Source of the DNA: Circinella minor
Lineage: Eukaryota; Mucoromycota; Mucoromycetes; Mucorales; Lichtheimiaceae
Assembly (NCBI GenBank): GCA_016758965.1
Contig: JAEPRB010000179.1
Coordinates: 1 to 64,000 of the forward strand
Direction: 5' to 3'
Length of the DNA stretch: 64,000 bases
Below the pieces are notes generated by a model. The model saw only the letters and a list, made by a program, of their open reading frames with translations, did no database searches and was not told the origin of the DNA. A program made the translations under genes and the position numbers. Positions 1-11,990 of this stretch are shown here, in pieces; the first letter of the stretch is position 1, and each line of letters starts with the position of its first letter.

Positions 1-542
1 CAGTTCTTTTATTAAAACTTCTGAATGTTTCAATTAAAAGTGAATAAGCCTGGGGCACACAAAATATATACTTGCCATTGGTGAGTGTTACTGAAATGAA
101 AGAATCATTTTTTTTTCCTTTCTTTTTATTGTCTCCAAGATATATATATATTTTGAAAGTCTTATGATTCACAAATAGTCTTATATCTTATTATATGGTC
201 AATGACGATATTATAAAAACAATAATTCATAGAGTAATAATAGTAAGAAAGAAATAACATACTATTCTAATAAAACGAAAACAGTATATTTCGCTGACTG
301 AGTAATATAACTATGATATTATTTTATAGTTATTAAAGAATCCATGAACATATCTAATATCCAATCTTGGTCTCATATAAATCTAAACTTTTTAGTGGTA
401 TAGACAAGAAACGCCAAGTCACGTTTTAATTTTTACAGAAAAAAAAGAAACGGGTGTCTATTCGCCACCAATACAACACAATCAAATATTATCGTGCCGA
501 AAAAAATCAATCCACAAGTACGGAACGTAACTAATATCTTTT
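1..542. other. AT-rich non-coding stretch
   Basis: No supported gene. The last about 20 bases may contain the degraded 5' part of the aldehyde dehydrogenase exon that follows, with an apparent one-base insertion in a T-run at 539-542. Confidence 0.4.
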
Positions 543-2475
543 GATGTTCCTGGACTTGCTGATTAATTGTAAGTATCTACGTATTATTAAAAAAATTTTG
601 TTGGAGAGTTTTTCTTTCCTTTGGGGATAGAGTGAGGATTTTCACACGTTCCTTTTTTTAATATAACCAGTACCCTTAAAAGATATGAATGGTCAAAGAA
701 TATTTTAATTTAATTTATTTTTTAGTAGGCGCTACTTTGCTGGTTGTACTGGTAAGGTTCACGGTAAGATGATTGAAACCCAAGGCAAACTTTCTTATAC
801 TATTCATGAATCTAATGGCGTCTGCTGTGATGTTATCCCATGGTAAGTTTTTTATTTTTTCATATGAATTGTATATAAGAAAAAGAGAGGATAGTAAAGT
901 AACTTATTATTTTTTTATATTATATTATATTTAGGAACTCCCCACTTGCCATGCTTTCATGGAAGATTGCTCCTGCTCTTGCCATGTCTAACGCTGTTGT
1001 TATCAAGACCTCTAAATCGACTCCTTTGTCTGCTTTAAGATTTGCTTCTCTTGTTATTGAAGCTGGTTTCCGTAAGTAAATTTATATAACTTAGAAATGA
1101 TAATAAAAAGTGTTTACGCAAAACTATTGAATTTTACTTTATTTTTAAATTGACATCAATAATACTAAACTTTATTTTCATTTTATTTAGGCCCCTGGTG
1201 TTATTAACATTATCATTGGTTATGTTCATATTACTGGTGACCTTCTTGCTCGTCACAACAGAGTTTTTAAGATTGCTTTCACTGGTTCCACTACTGTTGG
1301 TCGTTTGATCATGAAGGCTGGTGCTAAAACTAACTTGAAGAAGGTTACCTTGGAATTGCGTGGTAAGTCCCCCAACATTATCTTTGATGATGTTGAAAAC
1401 TTAGATGAAGCCGTTTTCTGGTCATGAACGCTGGTCAAGCAAGTTTTTTTTTATGTGGATTATAAAATCCATTATGATTCAATTGATTTATTATATGAAA
1501 AAATAGATAACTAACAAATCTATCTTTCTTTCTTTTTTTATTCTTACTACCATTGTTTAGGTGTGCTGTGCTGGTAAGTTTATATTATGTTTACAAGATA
1601 GTGTTGGATTTGGAAAAAATGAGATAAAAAAAAAGTCGGGAAGAATGGATTATTAGTATTAAATAAATGGCGGGGGATCTTTTTTTTAATATACTAGGTA
1701 GCAGAATCTACGTCCAAGAAGGTATCTATGATCAATTCATTGAAAAATTCAAGGCTTTGGCTGCATTTAGTACTGTTGGTAACCCCTATGATAAAAAAAA
1801 ACTATTCTACATTGAAACTGGTAAAAGTGAAGGTGTCACTTGTGTTTTAGGTGGTAACCGTGTCGGTGATGCCGGTTATTTTATTGAATCCACTATCTTT
1901 ACTGGTAGTTTTATATATATTATAAAAATTTAAACGTTTCTGAGAAACAATAACTAAAAATTATAATGTGTATTTATTTTACGTATCCCTTTTAGATGTC
2001 ACTCCTAAGATGAAGATTATGCAAGAAAACATTATCGGTCCTGTCGTTGCTACCAGCAAGTTCAAGGATGTTGATGATGTCATTGAAATGGCTCAAGATA
2101 CCGATTATGGTCTTGCTGCCGCTGTCTTCACATCCAGCCTTAAGCGTGCTATCACTGTTTCCAACCGTTTGGAAGCTGGTACGTGCCGTCTGTAAGTATT
2201 CTTTTATTATTATTATTGTTATTATTCCATAATTGTTTTAGTATTATATACGCAATACTCTTTGATGGAAACTAAAAAAAAAAAAAAGGAAATGAGATTA
2301 CTAATAATAATGCTTTTTTTGTTTCTTTTTGACTAGGGGTTAACTGTTACAATCAAATCTCTGGAAGTACTCCCTTGGTGGTTATAAGCAAAGTGGGATC
2401 GGAAGAGAAAACTCTGTCTATACTTTGGATAATTGTACTCAAATCAAGGCTGTCAAGATCAGCATTGGCTTGTAA
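543..2475 (+). pseudogene. Aldehyde dehydrogenase pseudogene
   Basis: Remnant of a cytosolic/mitochondrial type NAD(P)-dependent aldehyde dehydrogenase (aldehyde to carboxylic acid). The exon skeleton survives: exon end at 568, then 729-842, 935-1075, about 1195-1439, 1561-1573, about 1698-1901, 1996-2191 and 2339-2475. Family blocks are readable in order: RYFAGCTGKVHGK, IAFTGSTTVGR, VTLELRGKSPN, the catalytic-Cys loop NAGQVCCAG split by an intron, GPVVATSKFKDVDDV, and a C-terminal SGIGRE...KISIGL. It is broken by an in-frame TAA at 564-566 (where a Cys codon is expected), a frame slip at the 1075/1195 junction, a TGA and a small deletion near 1424, an internal deletion near 1770-1800, and a one-base loss near 2375. 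The usual Gly-Gly of LELGGKSPN is Arg-Gly. One intron (about 1440-1560) seems to use a GC donor. No intact start was found, so the 5' exon is missing or unrecognised. It is almost certainly not functional. Confidence 0.85.
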
Positions 2476-3039
2476 ATTTATTAAAAAAAACTTTTATATA
2501 TAAATCTTGTCTATATCCATCACTTTCAAATCCCCCACCCCCACCCCTTTTTTTTCCTTCCTTCGGAAACAAATAACAAACAAACAAATTAAAGGAAATT
2601 CTAAATAAATAAATTTTTAACCCGTACATAATTTTGGCAGGCCCATTAATAACTAAAAATATTTTTTTTTACATGTTAAATCATAGCTAGTTGGAGAATT
2701 TTTTTTATTGTATAAAATAGTGAATGGATGATATTCTTTGAATTTATTTTAATTAAATGTTTTCATGGCAATATAATATATTAGCCAACTCTATTTTGTC
2801 AAGTATTTTGATAAACTAAAATATAAAAATCAATTGAATACGTAAAAAAAAAACATGAATCAAATTCTCAAAGACATTGTTGTCAGATATAACTTTTTTC
2901 TTGAAAAGCTTTGATACGTAAGTGTTTTATTATTGGTACGTAAGAAAAAATTAGATTAACATTTACGTACGTATTCTAAAAAAAAAAAAAAAAAAAAAAA
3001 CGAATTATTTTCATCCGAATAATTGAACATATGATTATT

Positions 3040-3600
3040 AATAAATATATTTTATCAATAAAAAAAATTATTTGTTATCATTTTGTTTGCCTTTTTTACC
3101 AATGTATGTTTCGATTGCTTGTTGACTTATTACAAATTAAGCAGGCCCCAAAAAAAGCTGTATTGGTCGCATAACAACACATCATGTTCAGTCATTCTTT
3201 AAATCTCCTTCCAAATATAGTCGAGATTTTTTTTCTGTGATCTATAAATATAATATATAAGAAAGAAAACTATTAATAATCAATTACTTTCATAACCATT
3301 ATATCATCAAAATAAAACTTCAGAATAGGAATCATTACATTTTTATTTCTCATTCTTTAGTCATTTAGAAACTATGCATACTAATCATTTTTAATACTTC
3401 GTCCATATTGTCACATGCTAGCCCCTAGCAGCCTATCAGTTTATGGCAAATCCAATGATATTTGAATTACACGTTAATGAATAAACATAGAAGAAAGTAT
3501 TAGTATATATTAATTTCAACGACTACAAAATGTAGTTCTTCCCGGCCCACAGACCTTTTTTTTTTTTTTTTTTGCATGTCTATATTTACTTTGATGCAGT
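3040..3600 (+). repeat. Dispersed repeat A, copy 1
   Basis: This segment is clearly similar by eye, in the same orientation, to about 55930-56530. Shared stretches include the ATCAATAAAAA start, a TTGGTxxCATAA block, a TCGAGATTTTTxTTCxGTGATCTATA block, CTTCAGAATAGGAAT, TATCAxTTTATGGCAAATC, TAATGAATAAACATA and the end AATGTAGTTCTT...CACAGACCT followed by poly-T. There is no long ORF and no obvious terminal inverted repeat. It is probably a decayed non-autonomous transposable element, and both copies end in a T-run. Confidence 0.7.
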
Positions 3601-4155
3601 TCCTTTGGTAATGTCTTGTCTTATGAGTCAAATTTATTATATCTATCAAGTTCAAAAAAAAGTAAAATGTCTATTTAGATATCAATGGTATCTAGCAACA
3701 CGATATAAATTATTTTTTCAATTTGTATCATTCTATATCATATCAGCAATTAGATTATAGCATAGATAGCGAATCGAAGAAAACTGAATTGCTTGCCCTC
3801 CAGTTGTTCGTCCTATAAGATGCCCTTATCCTTACCTTCAACCAAATATAGTTTTTCGTTTGCCTTGTTAACCATGTCTATATATTATATGCAATAAAAC
3901 AAAGTAACCAACAATAAATTTTCTCCCTTTGATTTTTTTTTTTGCTTTATAATAATGATGAAAGTAATAATATCATGCCTAATATGCCACATATCTCACT
4001 TTCTTGTTTGAATGACACATTATATTTAACTACGTGTCAGTAGACACTATATATTATAAATAAAAGATGAGGTGTAGATCAGTAATTATTTGACTGTGTA
4101 GGGTGATAACAACACTATTTTTACCTATAGAAATGAGCAAAAATACCATTGCTAT

Positions 4156-4437
4156 CTAGGTCAGTTTTAGTCGTACCCCTGACTTTCTATCTAAAATGGA
4201 AAACACATCAGTGTTAACCATACTAAATCTAGAAGATGGGGCGATATAACATCCAGAAAGGGTAAAGTCCGCGCACGTAGCAGGGAGCTTAAGGCTATTA
4301 CTTTGCCTCACACTTGTTTTCACTTCCTCATGTAATAGGAAACGCCCTACCGCTGTATCATCGTTCAGGGCAAGGATTTCTAAGACTGTTACAGTCCATG
4401 GTCGTACTATACAGCGAACTATGTAAACATATAACAT
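4156..4437 (-). other. Possible decayed coding island
   Basis: A 93-codon open frame on the minus strand in a locally less AT-rich patch (about 4150-4640), quite unlike the flanking poly-A/T DNA. The predicted peptide has mixed, non-repetitive composition (for example LEILALNDDTAVGRFLLHEE). It was not recognised. It could be a fragment of a transposon ORF or an old gene. There is no splice context, so expression is unlikely. Confidence 0.25.
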
Positions 4438-5919
4438 AACAAAGGTTTCCTCACCATGAGCTCTATTACATAACCCCTTTTACGTCAAAGTGGGAAACGG
4501 TGGGTTCCATAATAAAGCCTCCAAATCCCACCGCATTTATCGAAAGCCACTGGAAGACATGATATCAACCAAATAGCTACGTAACGCCCAACTGTGCCAA
4601 AGCCAGTAGACGAACCCGAATGTGTATCCTGAATTTACACAACTTGACAACACACACAAAAAAATTGCATTCTTCTACACATTTTAATTATTTCCAACTA
4701 GAACCAAAAGAGTCAATTGACCTATTTTAGAATATCAATTTATCTAGCTTTGACAACATAAAGCGCTTTTAGAATAGCCAAATTAATATTTACATGCCTT
4801 ACGTTTCAAAGGCAACGAAAATCAGGTTCATTAAAATCATTCTTCAAAAGTCATCAAATTCAACCATAACCATATTGATTGATTCGCATATTAGCATCTT
4901 ATAACATATATGACTATATAATTGATTAACTGTCTCTTCAAACAACATGTATACATCATTAATCAACTTACACTATCGTTCATCTTAACAGCCAATTCGA
5001 CAAATACGAAACATAGACAGAAAAGGCAATACAGCATAACAAGGATAAAACCTTCGTAGCTATATATACTCATGTTCTTGATATAAACATCAGATCCATG
5101 TTTTATTCAAAAATAAATGATATAATTGTTAATAATAGATCCATGACATAATACATGACAACCATTTTTTTTTCTATTTTTTTTTTTGTTTTTTGTTTTT
5201 TGTTTAGTAAATGAAATCTGTTTGTGATGACACCAAAAGATTTACTCGTGAACTCTTATAATTGAGCGATTGACAGTTGTCCTTCAATAAATTCCCTCTC
5301 TTCTTTTAATTGTAAAGCAAAAGAGCCGCGGTTTTCAAAAGAAAAAAAGATTAAACTAAGGCGTGGCAATGGAATACTTGAATTGGATGAGTTATATACA
5401 TTCGAGGTAACACAAACTATTTTTGTTGTGTTGGTAGGATTCCATTAAGCATCGAGTTCTAGTATTTTAAAAAATACACTTATTAAAGCTTATGCTTACT
5501 TTTCTCTCTCTTATAGAAAACAAATGAATCATAATACTAACTCATAGCTACTCAACTAAATGTTGTTATTCACCGTTGGATTCATGACACAGACGTTATC
5601 AACCAACTATTAAAGTTTTTTCTTTTTTACTATAGTTCACCCAAAAATATATATATATCTTTGATCCTTTTTCTTTAAAATTACCTTATTACTTCACTCT
5701 TACGTATTATAATATTTTCGACTTTTAACATATACAAAGACAATTTGGTTTTTATCATCCTCCCCACAACTATACAGTACATATAGCTCATTTTTATTTT
5801 TTTTATTTTGCTTATTACCATACACAGTATCGCTGTAAAAACACTCATATTTTTAGCACACTATTATTGACAAACAATTATCCAAATAAATCACTATGCT
5901 CCCGTATATATTTTTGAGT

Positions 5920-6603
5920 AGAAGTCTGAGTAGTTTGTCGGATGAATTCAGTAGTCAAAGACCTGTTTTCCACAATCTATGTACCATGAAAGAACCATTG
6001 CTGACGCATGACAACAACCCAACAAAATAATTTCAAAATAACAAATGGTAAAAAATAACATTATCTGTACCTGAAAATGATCTACATACATTTCGTGAAG
6101 TAAGATCTGGTGAAATAATTGTTCAATTCACAAACGTCGATATCCAGCTCAATAAAAATAAAAAAATAAAATTCAGAGATACGTATAGGGTTATTTTATT
6201 TTACAGCATTAGATGATGATGCTTTAAAAATATAGAAACATATTGAATCTTTGGAAAAAATAAAAAGTAAAATGTTTGTTCTAAGTTACGATAATGAATT
6301 ACAATGTTATTATATAGACAATGTGAAGTTAATAACATTACACGAAAGGATATTGAACTCAACATCTTGTATTTAATGCTATTTAATACATTTAACCTTA
6401 CGACGTCTATTCATCGTAAACAGTAACAATTCGAGAAGATAAAGAACATTGTATTTTTATGCATGTCGATCCATCCCAGACACTCCTTTGGGGTAATGTT
6501 CGATTCGAACCAGAAATTATGAACGCATCAACGGACCTTTGGTCGAACTCGACTGAGAAAAGGATTAACAATAGGGTCGTCATTTTTACTGTACGTATCT
6601 AGA
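5920..6603 (+). pseudogene. Decayed gene fragment of unknown family
   Basis: Several plausible protein segments lie in order on one strand but are separated by stops and frame changes: 5920-6030 (RSLSSLSDEFSSQRPVFHNL), 6061-6210 (PENDLHTFREVRSGEIIVQF, then TNVDIQLNKNKKIKFRD), about 6208-6375 (SKMFVLSYDNELQCYYIDNV) and about 6460-6603 (MHVDPSQTLLWGNVRFEPEI). The first two blocks share a frame. Amino-acid composition is balanced, unlike random AT-rich DNA. No family was recognised. Interruptions include a TGA at 6211-6213 and a TAG in the third block. It is either a relic gene or part of an old mobile element. Confidence 0.4.
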
Positions 6604-7016
6604 TTATCTTATAGTGTATTTGTTACTATTTAATGTTACTGCGTATCAAATATATACCTGGTAGGCCTATATTATTTAGTAACACGTAATAACAAAAACA
6701 AAAATAATTACACATAATTGTTTATATAGTTACAAATACAATACAATATTGCCTCGGAATAAACTCTTTTGATAGTTACTATTCAACATCCATCTATTTG
6801 TTTATTTTTTGTATATATGTATATATCCAATAGCATTGAATTTCATATCAACTCTCTTTTTTATATTGCTAAACAAAATTGATGGGGATACTAATTGGTA
6901 TTTTAAAGTCATCGTTATTAAAAATTTTGAGACACGAGAAAAACGCGGTGTCTGCGCGCTTTTTTATTTTTGACACGAGAGTCTTTTCGACACAACTTAA
7001 CATTATATTATTAACA

Positions 7017-8680
7017 ATGCAAAACTCAAGCAACAAACGACCATTAAGTGACGATAGTGATAAAAGTGGTAGTGCACCCAAGAAACAAAATGTTCGACAA
7101 GTGTCTTTATTGTCAATGTTTAAAAAAGCTACACCTGTTACTACTACTACTACTCCTGATTGTGGTGACAAAAAGAATGACACAACAGAAAAAGGAACTT
7201 CTACAGTTGACGCACTTGAAGTGTCATTAAACAATCAAAAACGCGAAACCAAAGATTTATTTAAGGATCTTGATGAAGTAATGAAAACAACATTAGAACT
7301 TGAACTTGATACAATGCATTATGAGTGGGCTAAAGTGTTGAAACCTGAATTAACTAAACCCTACTTTATTGAGGTAACAATAAGCATATATATTACTTGG
7401 TGATATAGGTTATATAATGATTATTTAAATATATATTTTTTTATTACCATGTAGCTTAAAAAGTTTTTAAAAAAAGAAGCAGCAGATAAAAAGACCATTT
7501 ATCCACCTGGTAAATTATTAACATATTTCTTTTAATTATTCAAACTTTGTTTATTATAAGCTTTATTTATGTATTTCTTTTCTATGTGATGTTCAATATT
7601 ACTAGCTCCAAAGATTTATAGCTGGACAGAGTTAACACCACCTTCACAAGTTAAAATTGTCATAATCGGTCAAGGTATGAAAAAAGGCTTAGTTTATTTA
7701 TGTCATTATTTTGAAAATGTTAACTGGACGTGGCTGTGTAAACATTAAATTTGTTAGATCCTTATCATGGCGTGAACCAAGCTCATGGTTTGTGTTTCTC
7801 TGTTGCAAAAGGTGTTCGAATCCCTCCATCCTTGGAAAATATTTATAAAGCTTTAAAAAATGATTATTCTGATTTTAAAGCACCAAAACATGGGTGAAGA
7901 TTATTTTTAATTGCTACTATTTGATATAGAAATATAAAAAATCTATGATATTGAATTTCGATTTCTTCTTTAATAGATTCTTAGAAAAATGGGCTCAGCA
8001 AGGTGTTTTGATGTTAAATACATCTTTAACAGTTAGAGCAGGAGAAGCTGCTAGTCATTCTAATAAAGGTTGGGAGAAACTTACTGGTAAGTTAATAATT
8101 TCACTACTTCACTCCAAAAGTGAATTTTTTTAAAAAAAAAATGGTGATTATTTACAAGAAATAATGATAATAGATGCCGTAATCAAGCATATCAATGAAA
8201 AGAAGGCTCATGTTGTATTTATGCTTTGGGGATCACATGCTCAAGCCAAAGGTGCAAAAATCAATAAATCGGTAAGTTAAAAAACTTAAAAGGATTGTCT
8301 GTGTGTGTAGATATCTTTATTCAAGTGACAATGATATGAATATATGGTTTATATATATATAATTTGACTATATAGAAACATTTGGTATTGAAATCAGTCC
8401 ATCCATCTCCTCTTTCAGCTTATCGTAAGTTCTTAACAAATTTAGTATAATAATCATTAAACAACCCCCTCCCCTCCCCTTCTCTGTTCTTTCTACCCCT
8501 TCCTTTCCTTCATAGAATAGAAAGTATGACTAAAACAAACAAACAATACGCTGTCGACGCTTATATATATATATTTTAATAGGGGGATTTCTTACATGCG
8601 GCCATTTCAAGAAAGCAAACGAATATTTATTAGAGAATGCCAGAGATCCTATTAATTGGAATTGTCTTGCTGATGATTAA
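7017..8680 (+). CDS. UNG1: Uracil-DNA glycosylase (UNG family)
   Basis: Removes uracil from DNA by cleaving the N-glycosidic bond, the first step of base excision repair. Exons: 7017-7373, 7455-7509, 7606-7674, 7758-7893, 7977-8086, 8174-8271, 8376-8424 and 8583-8680, giving 323 residues. The catalytic motif GQDPYHG is at residues 159-165 (Asp161 activates water), with the DNA-intercalating HPSPLS loop at 284-289 and [11 protein letters not shown] between them. The N-terminus is disordered and carries a good PCNA-interacting box, QVSLLSMF, at 28-35, as in nuclear UNG2 forms. Met at 7017 was chosen because it lies 27 codons before this box. An in-frame ATG at 6879 would add a basic, Phe/Leu-rich 46-residue extension that could be a mitochondrial presequence. 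An ACGCG element lies at 6943-6947. The family call is secure. Confidence 0.96.
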
Positions 8681-11600
8681 TTGAATATATATATATATCA
8701 AGTCACAACACAATACCAAGGACAACTTATAGTACTCATTAGTTTTCTCCAAATCATCATTTATTTGTTTTATTTGCTTGTGATATCTTATCTTGTTCTT
8801 CTTCCACTTTCTCTGATTTGTATCTGTATATCTTTTTCTTTTCTTTTATTATATCAACAATAAATCATCATGTATCAAAAATGGAAAAAAAAAAAAAACT
8901 TGCTTTTTTTAAAAAAATAGTGGCCAGGGTATATATGGTGTAACTGCTAGTTACGGAAATAAATGATGTAGATCATCATCTTAAGAGAGACAAATGTCAA
9001 CACATATCCTTAGAAGTAAAAGATGTTATTATAAGAAAGAAATGGAAAACATTGTTGTTTATGTTGTTAAAATATTAATAATTACGTAAAAAAAAACTTT
9101 ATTGAGATCAGGTATCTTTTTAATCAATCAAGTCCTCCATGTATAAATTTGAATAAAGAAAAAAAAGTCCCAGCTTGTCCATACGTAAATCTCTAAAATA
9201 GTAAAAAGGGGATACATATATACATTTTGATCATCAAGTATGTATATGGACTGTGTAATGAACACTACATAAGACTTAAAGGAGTTACATCGAGACGTTG
9301 TAAGTATGCGCACGGATTTTATAAGCATATATGCAGTAATGTGTCTTTTATTTCTTTTTGGAGTAAAAAATAGTGTATATACTAATTAAAATCATACAAC
9401 CATTATATAATATATATTTGAGGTATCACTACTGCATAGGCCTCCTAATTATAATTGTCCAAGTGGTGGACTCTTTTACTACATACATGGGATAATATGT
9501 TTTCCATAAATATCTTGTGATGGTTTAGTTTAAAAAAACATGTATAGCGTAATGTGTATTATTATATAGAGTACTTAAAGATTGATTCATAAGATATCTT
9601 ATATGTTGTCTTTTATATGACAATATTGTTACAACTTGAATCGTGTGAATCAAAATAGAAAGGAAAGGAAGGAGTAATGATAATAGTAGTAGCAGTATAA
9701 TATCTAAAGCAATATTGTTCTTCAACAATTGAGCTTTTGGTGTGATACAGTTTTTTTATAGTTTACAAACAAAATAAAATTTTAATGTATATTTGTTTGT
9801 TACTCCGTGTCCTGTTTAATGTGTTCCCATAATATTATAAAAAAAATGGACAAACAAACAAATATTATGCATCAATGATACAGTAATAGCCAACTTCCTA
9901 GCTAAAATGAAATATTATTATGTAAGTTTAAGTACGTAAATAAACTTAATTTATCCACCATTGTGATGATGCGTAGTTACGCGTTCAAGTTAAATAGTAA
10001 CCATAGCAACTTCAACAAACAAACAAGTTTTTAAATCATGTTATTGAGCTTTGATTAAAAAAAAAAAGAAATAAGCTTTTTTTTTTATTATGGTTATTAC
10101 TATTTTTTCCCAGATCGACAAGTCAGTTGTGAAGTATAATATTCCATTACCCTATCAATAAAAAAAAGGTCCCGGGTTTCTTGTTTTTTAAACTGTTTTG
10201 ATGTGCTACGTAAAATGATAGCGGTGAGCTCATATATCTAGATAACTCCTTAAAATAATATATAATTAAACTATGTTTTTTTTACACATGAATCAATCAA
10301 AAAAAAAAAAAAAAAAAGCACGCGCAAAATTATATTACTATTGTTACCAAAATAATAGCTTTATTGAAAACATTTGTATAAACAACAATTGTTGTCTTGG
10401 GGAGGGGAAAGCATGATTACATAAAAAAAAAAGCTGTGGTTAGATTTAGGATTACGTAGGAAGATGAGTAAGAGAAAATATATAACTTTAGCAACCCTCC
10501 TCACTCGCAGTTTCTTCGTAAATAACCATCATCAATAAAATAAATAAAAGTCCAAATTTATGACAATTCAAAAAATAAAATAAAATAACAAATCACTTTA
10601 TATATTTTCTCCTTTTAAAAACAAAAACGTCATTTACTGTACCATAAGTACCAGAAAAAAAAACCATGCTGTTATAATAAACTCTAAAAAAAATAAGCGA
10701 CTGCAACAAAAAAGGAGGGAAGAAGCATGAGCAAAACCGAAAAAAAAACCTGTGGAGTTTACATACCACGATCATGAAAGTACTTTAAGAAAAAGGGAAA
10801 AGAGGGATAGTGGAGGAGAAAGGGCGCGTACACACGGTCTAATAATATTGATAATAATAAGGAGCGATGAAAAAAAGATAAATTATACAAAGTATGAATA
10901 AAAAGGGTTAAAGGAATAGAACTGATCTGAAGATCGGCAAGACGTATCGGAACAAAAATATCTTACATAACTAATCAAATTGATGACATTAAACATTGAC
11001 ATACAATTTTCTTTTGCTTTCACTCCTTCTTTTTCCTCTTTTCTCTTTCTTTATTTTATGTGTCTTTACTGTTTTGCTAACCTCCTAACAACTTATTACC
11101 TCCTTTCGTTCTTTTTTGCACACAAATAACAGGTAAAAAAAACAAAAAGAATTATATAGATATCAGTATGTCATTTTGGTTACTGTGCTTTTTTTAATAC
11201 CTATAACATCACAATATATCATTTTACACTTTTATACGTAGAAAACAAAAGGGAAAAAAACTTTGATCTTGATAATTACATAGTATCATCATGATACTAA
11301 ATGTTCCCTAGATCAAAAGCTAATTTGTTTTCTCAATTTATCACGTATTTTTTTTATCACTCTTCCCCATACATTGTCCGTGAATCACGATAAAAAAAAA
11401 GTAGGAGAAAATACAATATGTTAATAAAAAACAAACAAATTAACAAAAAAAAAACGTTTATGATAAGAAAAAAAAGCCAACTTATTTAATATATTCGTAT
11501 CTTGATTATATGCACGGAATTTGACAGAACCATAGCAATGGTATACTTATTTTACGATTACAAGGTGAAGATACTTATAAACATCGATAATATATAAAGC

Positions 11601-11990
11601 TATTGAGTATAGATGCAGTAACAAAAAAAAAGAGGGAGGTGGGTGACAATGTATAAAATCTACCAGTTTATATGTGGCTGAATTAAGGGAAAAAAAAAAA
11701 GAAGGAGAGAGAGAGAGAGTATGAGAGCAAAGAAAATAAGGGGTAAAAAAAAAAGACCAAAGGAGATAAAGTTTTATGGACTTGAGGTTATATGGATGGT
11801 TTTTTTTTTCTATGGTATCACAAAAAAACATATAGACAGGCCTTTTTCACTTGGTTATAATTTTTTTTAAGGAGAAAGTAAAGAAAATAAACATATAATA
11901 TATTATATTAGAAAAATTAGAAAACACAAATTATTACTTTATTTTTTTCTTCTTTTTCTTTTATTCAAATAATCTACATAATTATCAAAG
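8681..11990. other. Intergenic, no gene seen
   Basis: A 3.3 kb AT-rich spacer with homopolymer runs, (TA)n and purine-rich stretches such as the GA run near 11705-11720. Only short open frames built on poly-A/T were seen, on either strand. The last 100 bases are pyrimidine-rich and probably form the 5' leader of the next gene. Confidence 0.5.

Larger units (their letters stand above)
2476..6878. other. Gene-poor region with repeat and decayed coding islands
   Basis: No intact gene. It contains a dispersed repeat (about 3040-3600), a higher-GC island with a 93-codon minus ORF (4156-4437), decayed plus-strand coding (5920-6603) and many homopolymer runs (for example poly-A at 2979-3000 and poly-T at 3557-3573). 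Confidence 0.5.

Noticed and set aside
543..2475. Functional aldehyde dehydrogenase
   Set aside because: At least one in-frame stop, several frame slips and two deletions cannot be removed by any reasonable splicing.
6490..6530. GTTCGATTCGAACC-like string resembling a tRNA B box
   Set aside because: No A box, no acceptor or anticodon stem could be paired around it. It also lies inside a decayed coding block that reads as protein.
8681..8863. Hydrophobic 60-codon frame right after UNG
   Set aside because: Starts in the UNG 3' flank and consists of Ile/Leu/Tyr from (TA)n and poly-T; no gene signal.
11547..11831. 94-codon minus-strand frame with Ser/Phe runs
   Set aside because: Produced by poly-purine tracts on the other strand; no supporting motif.
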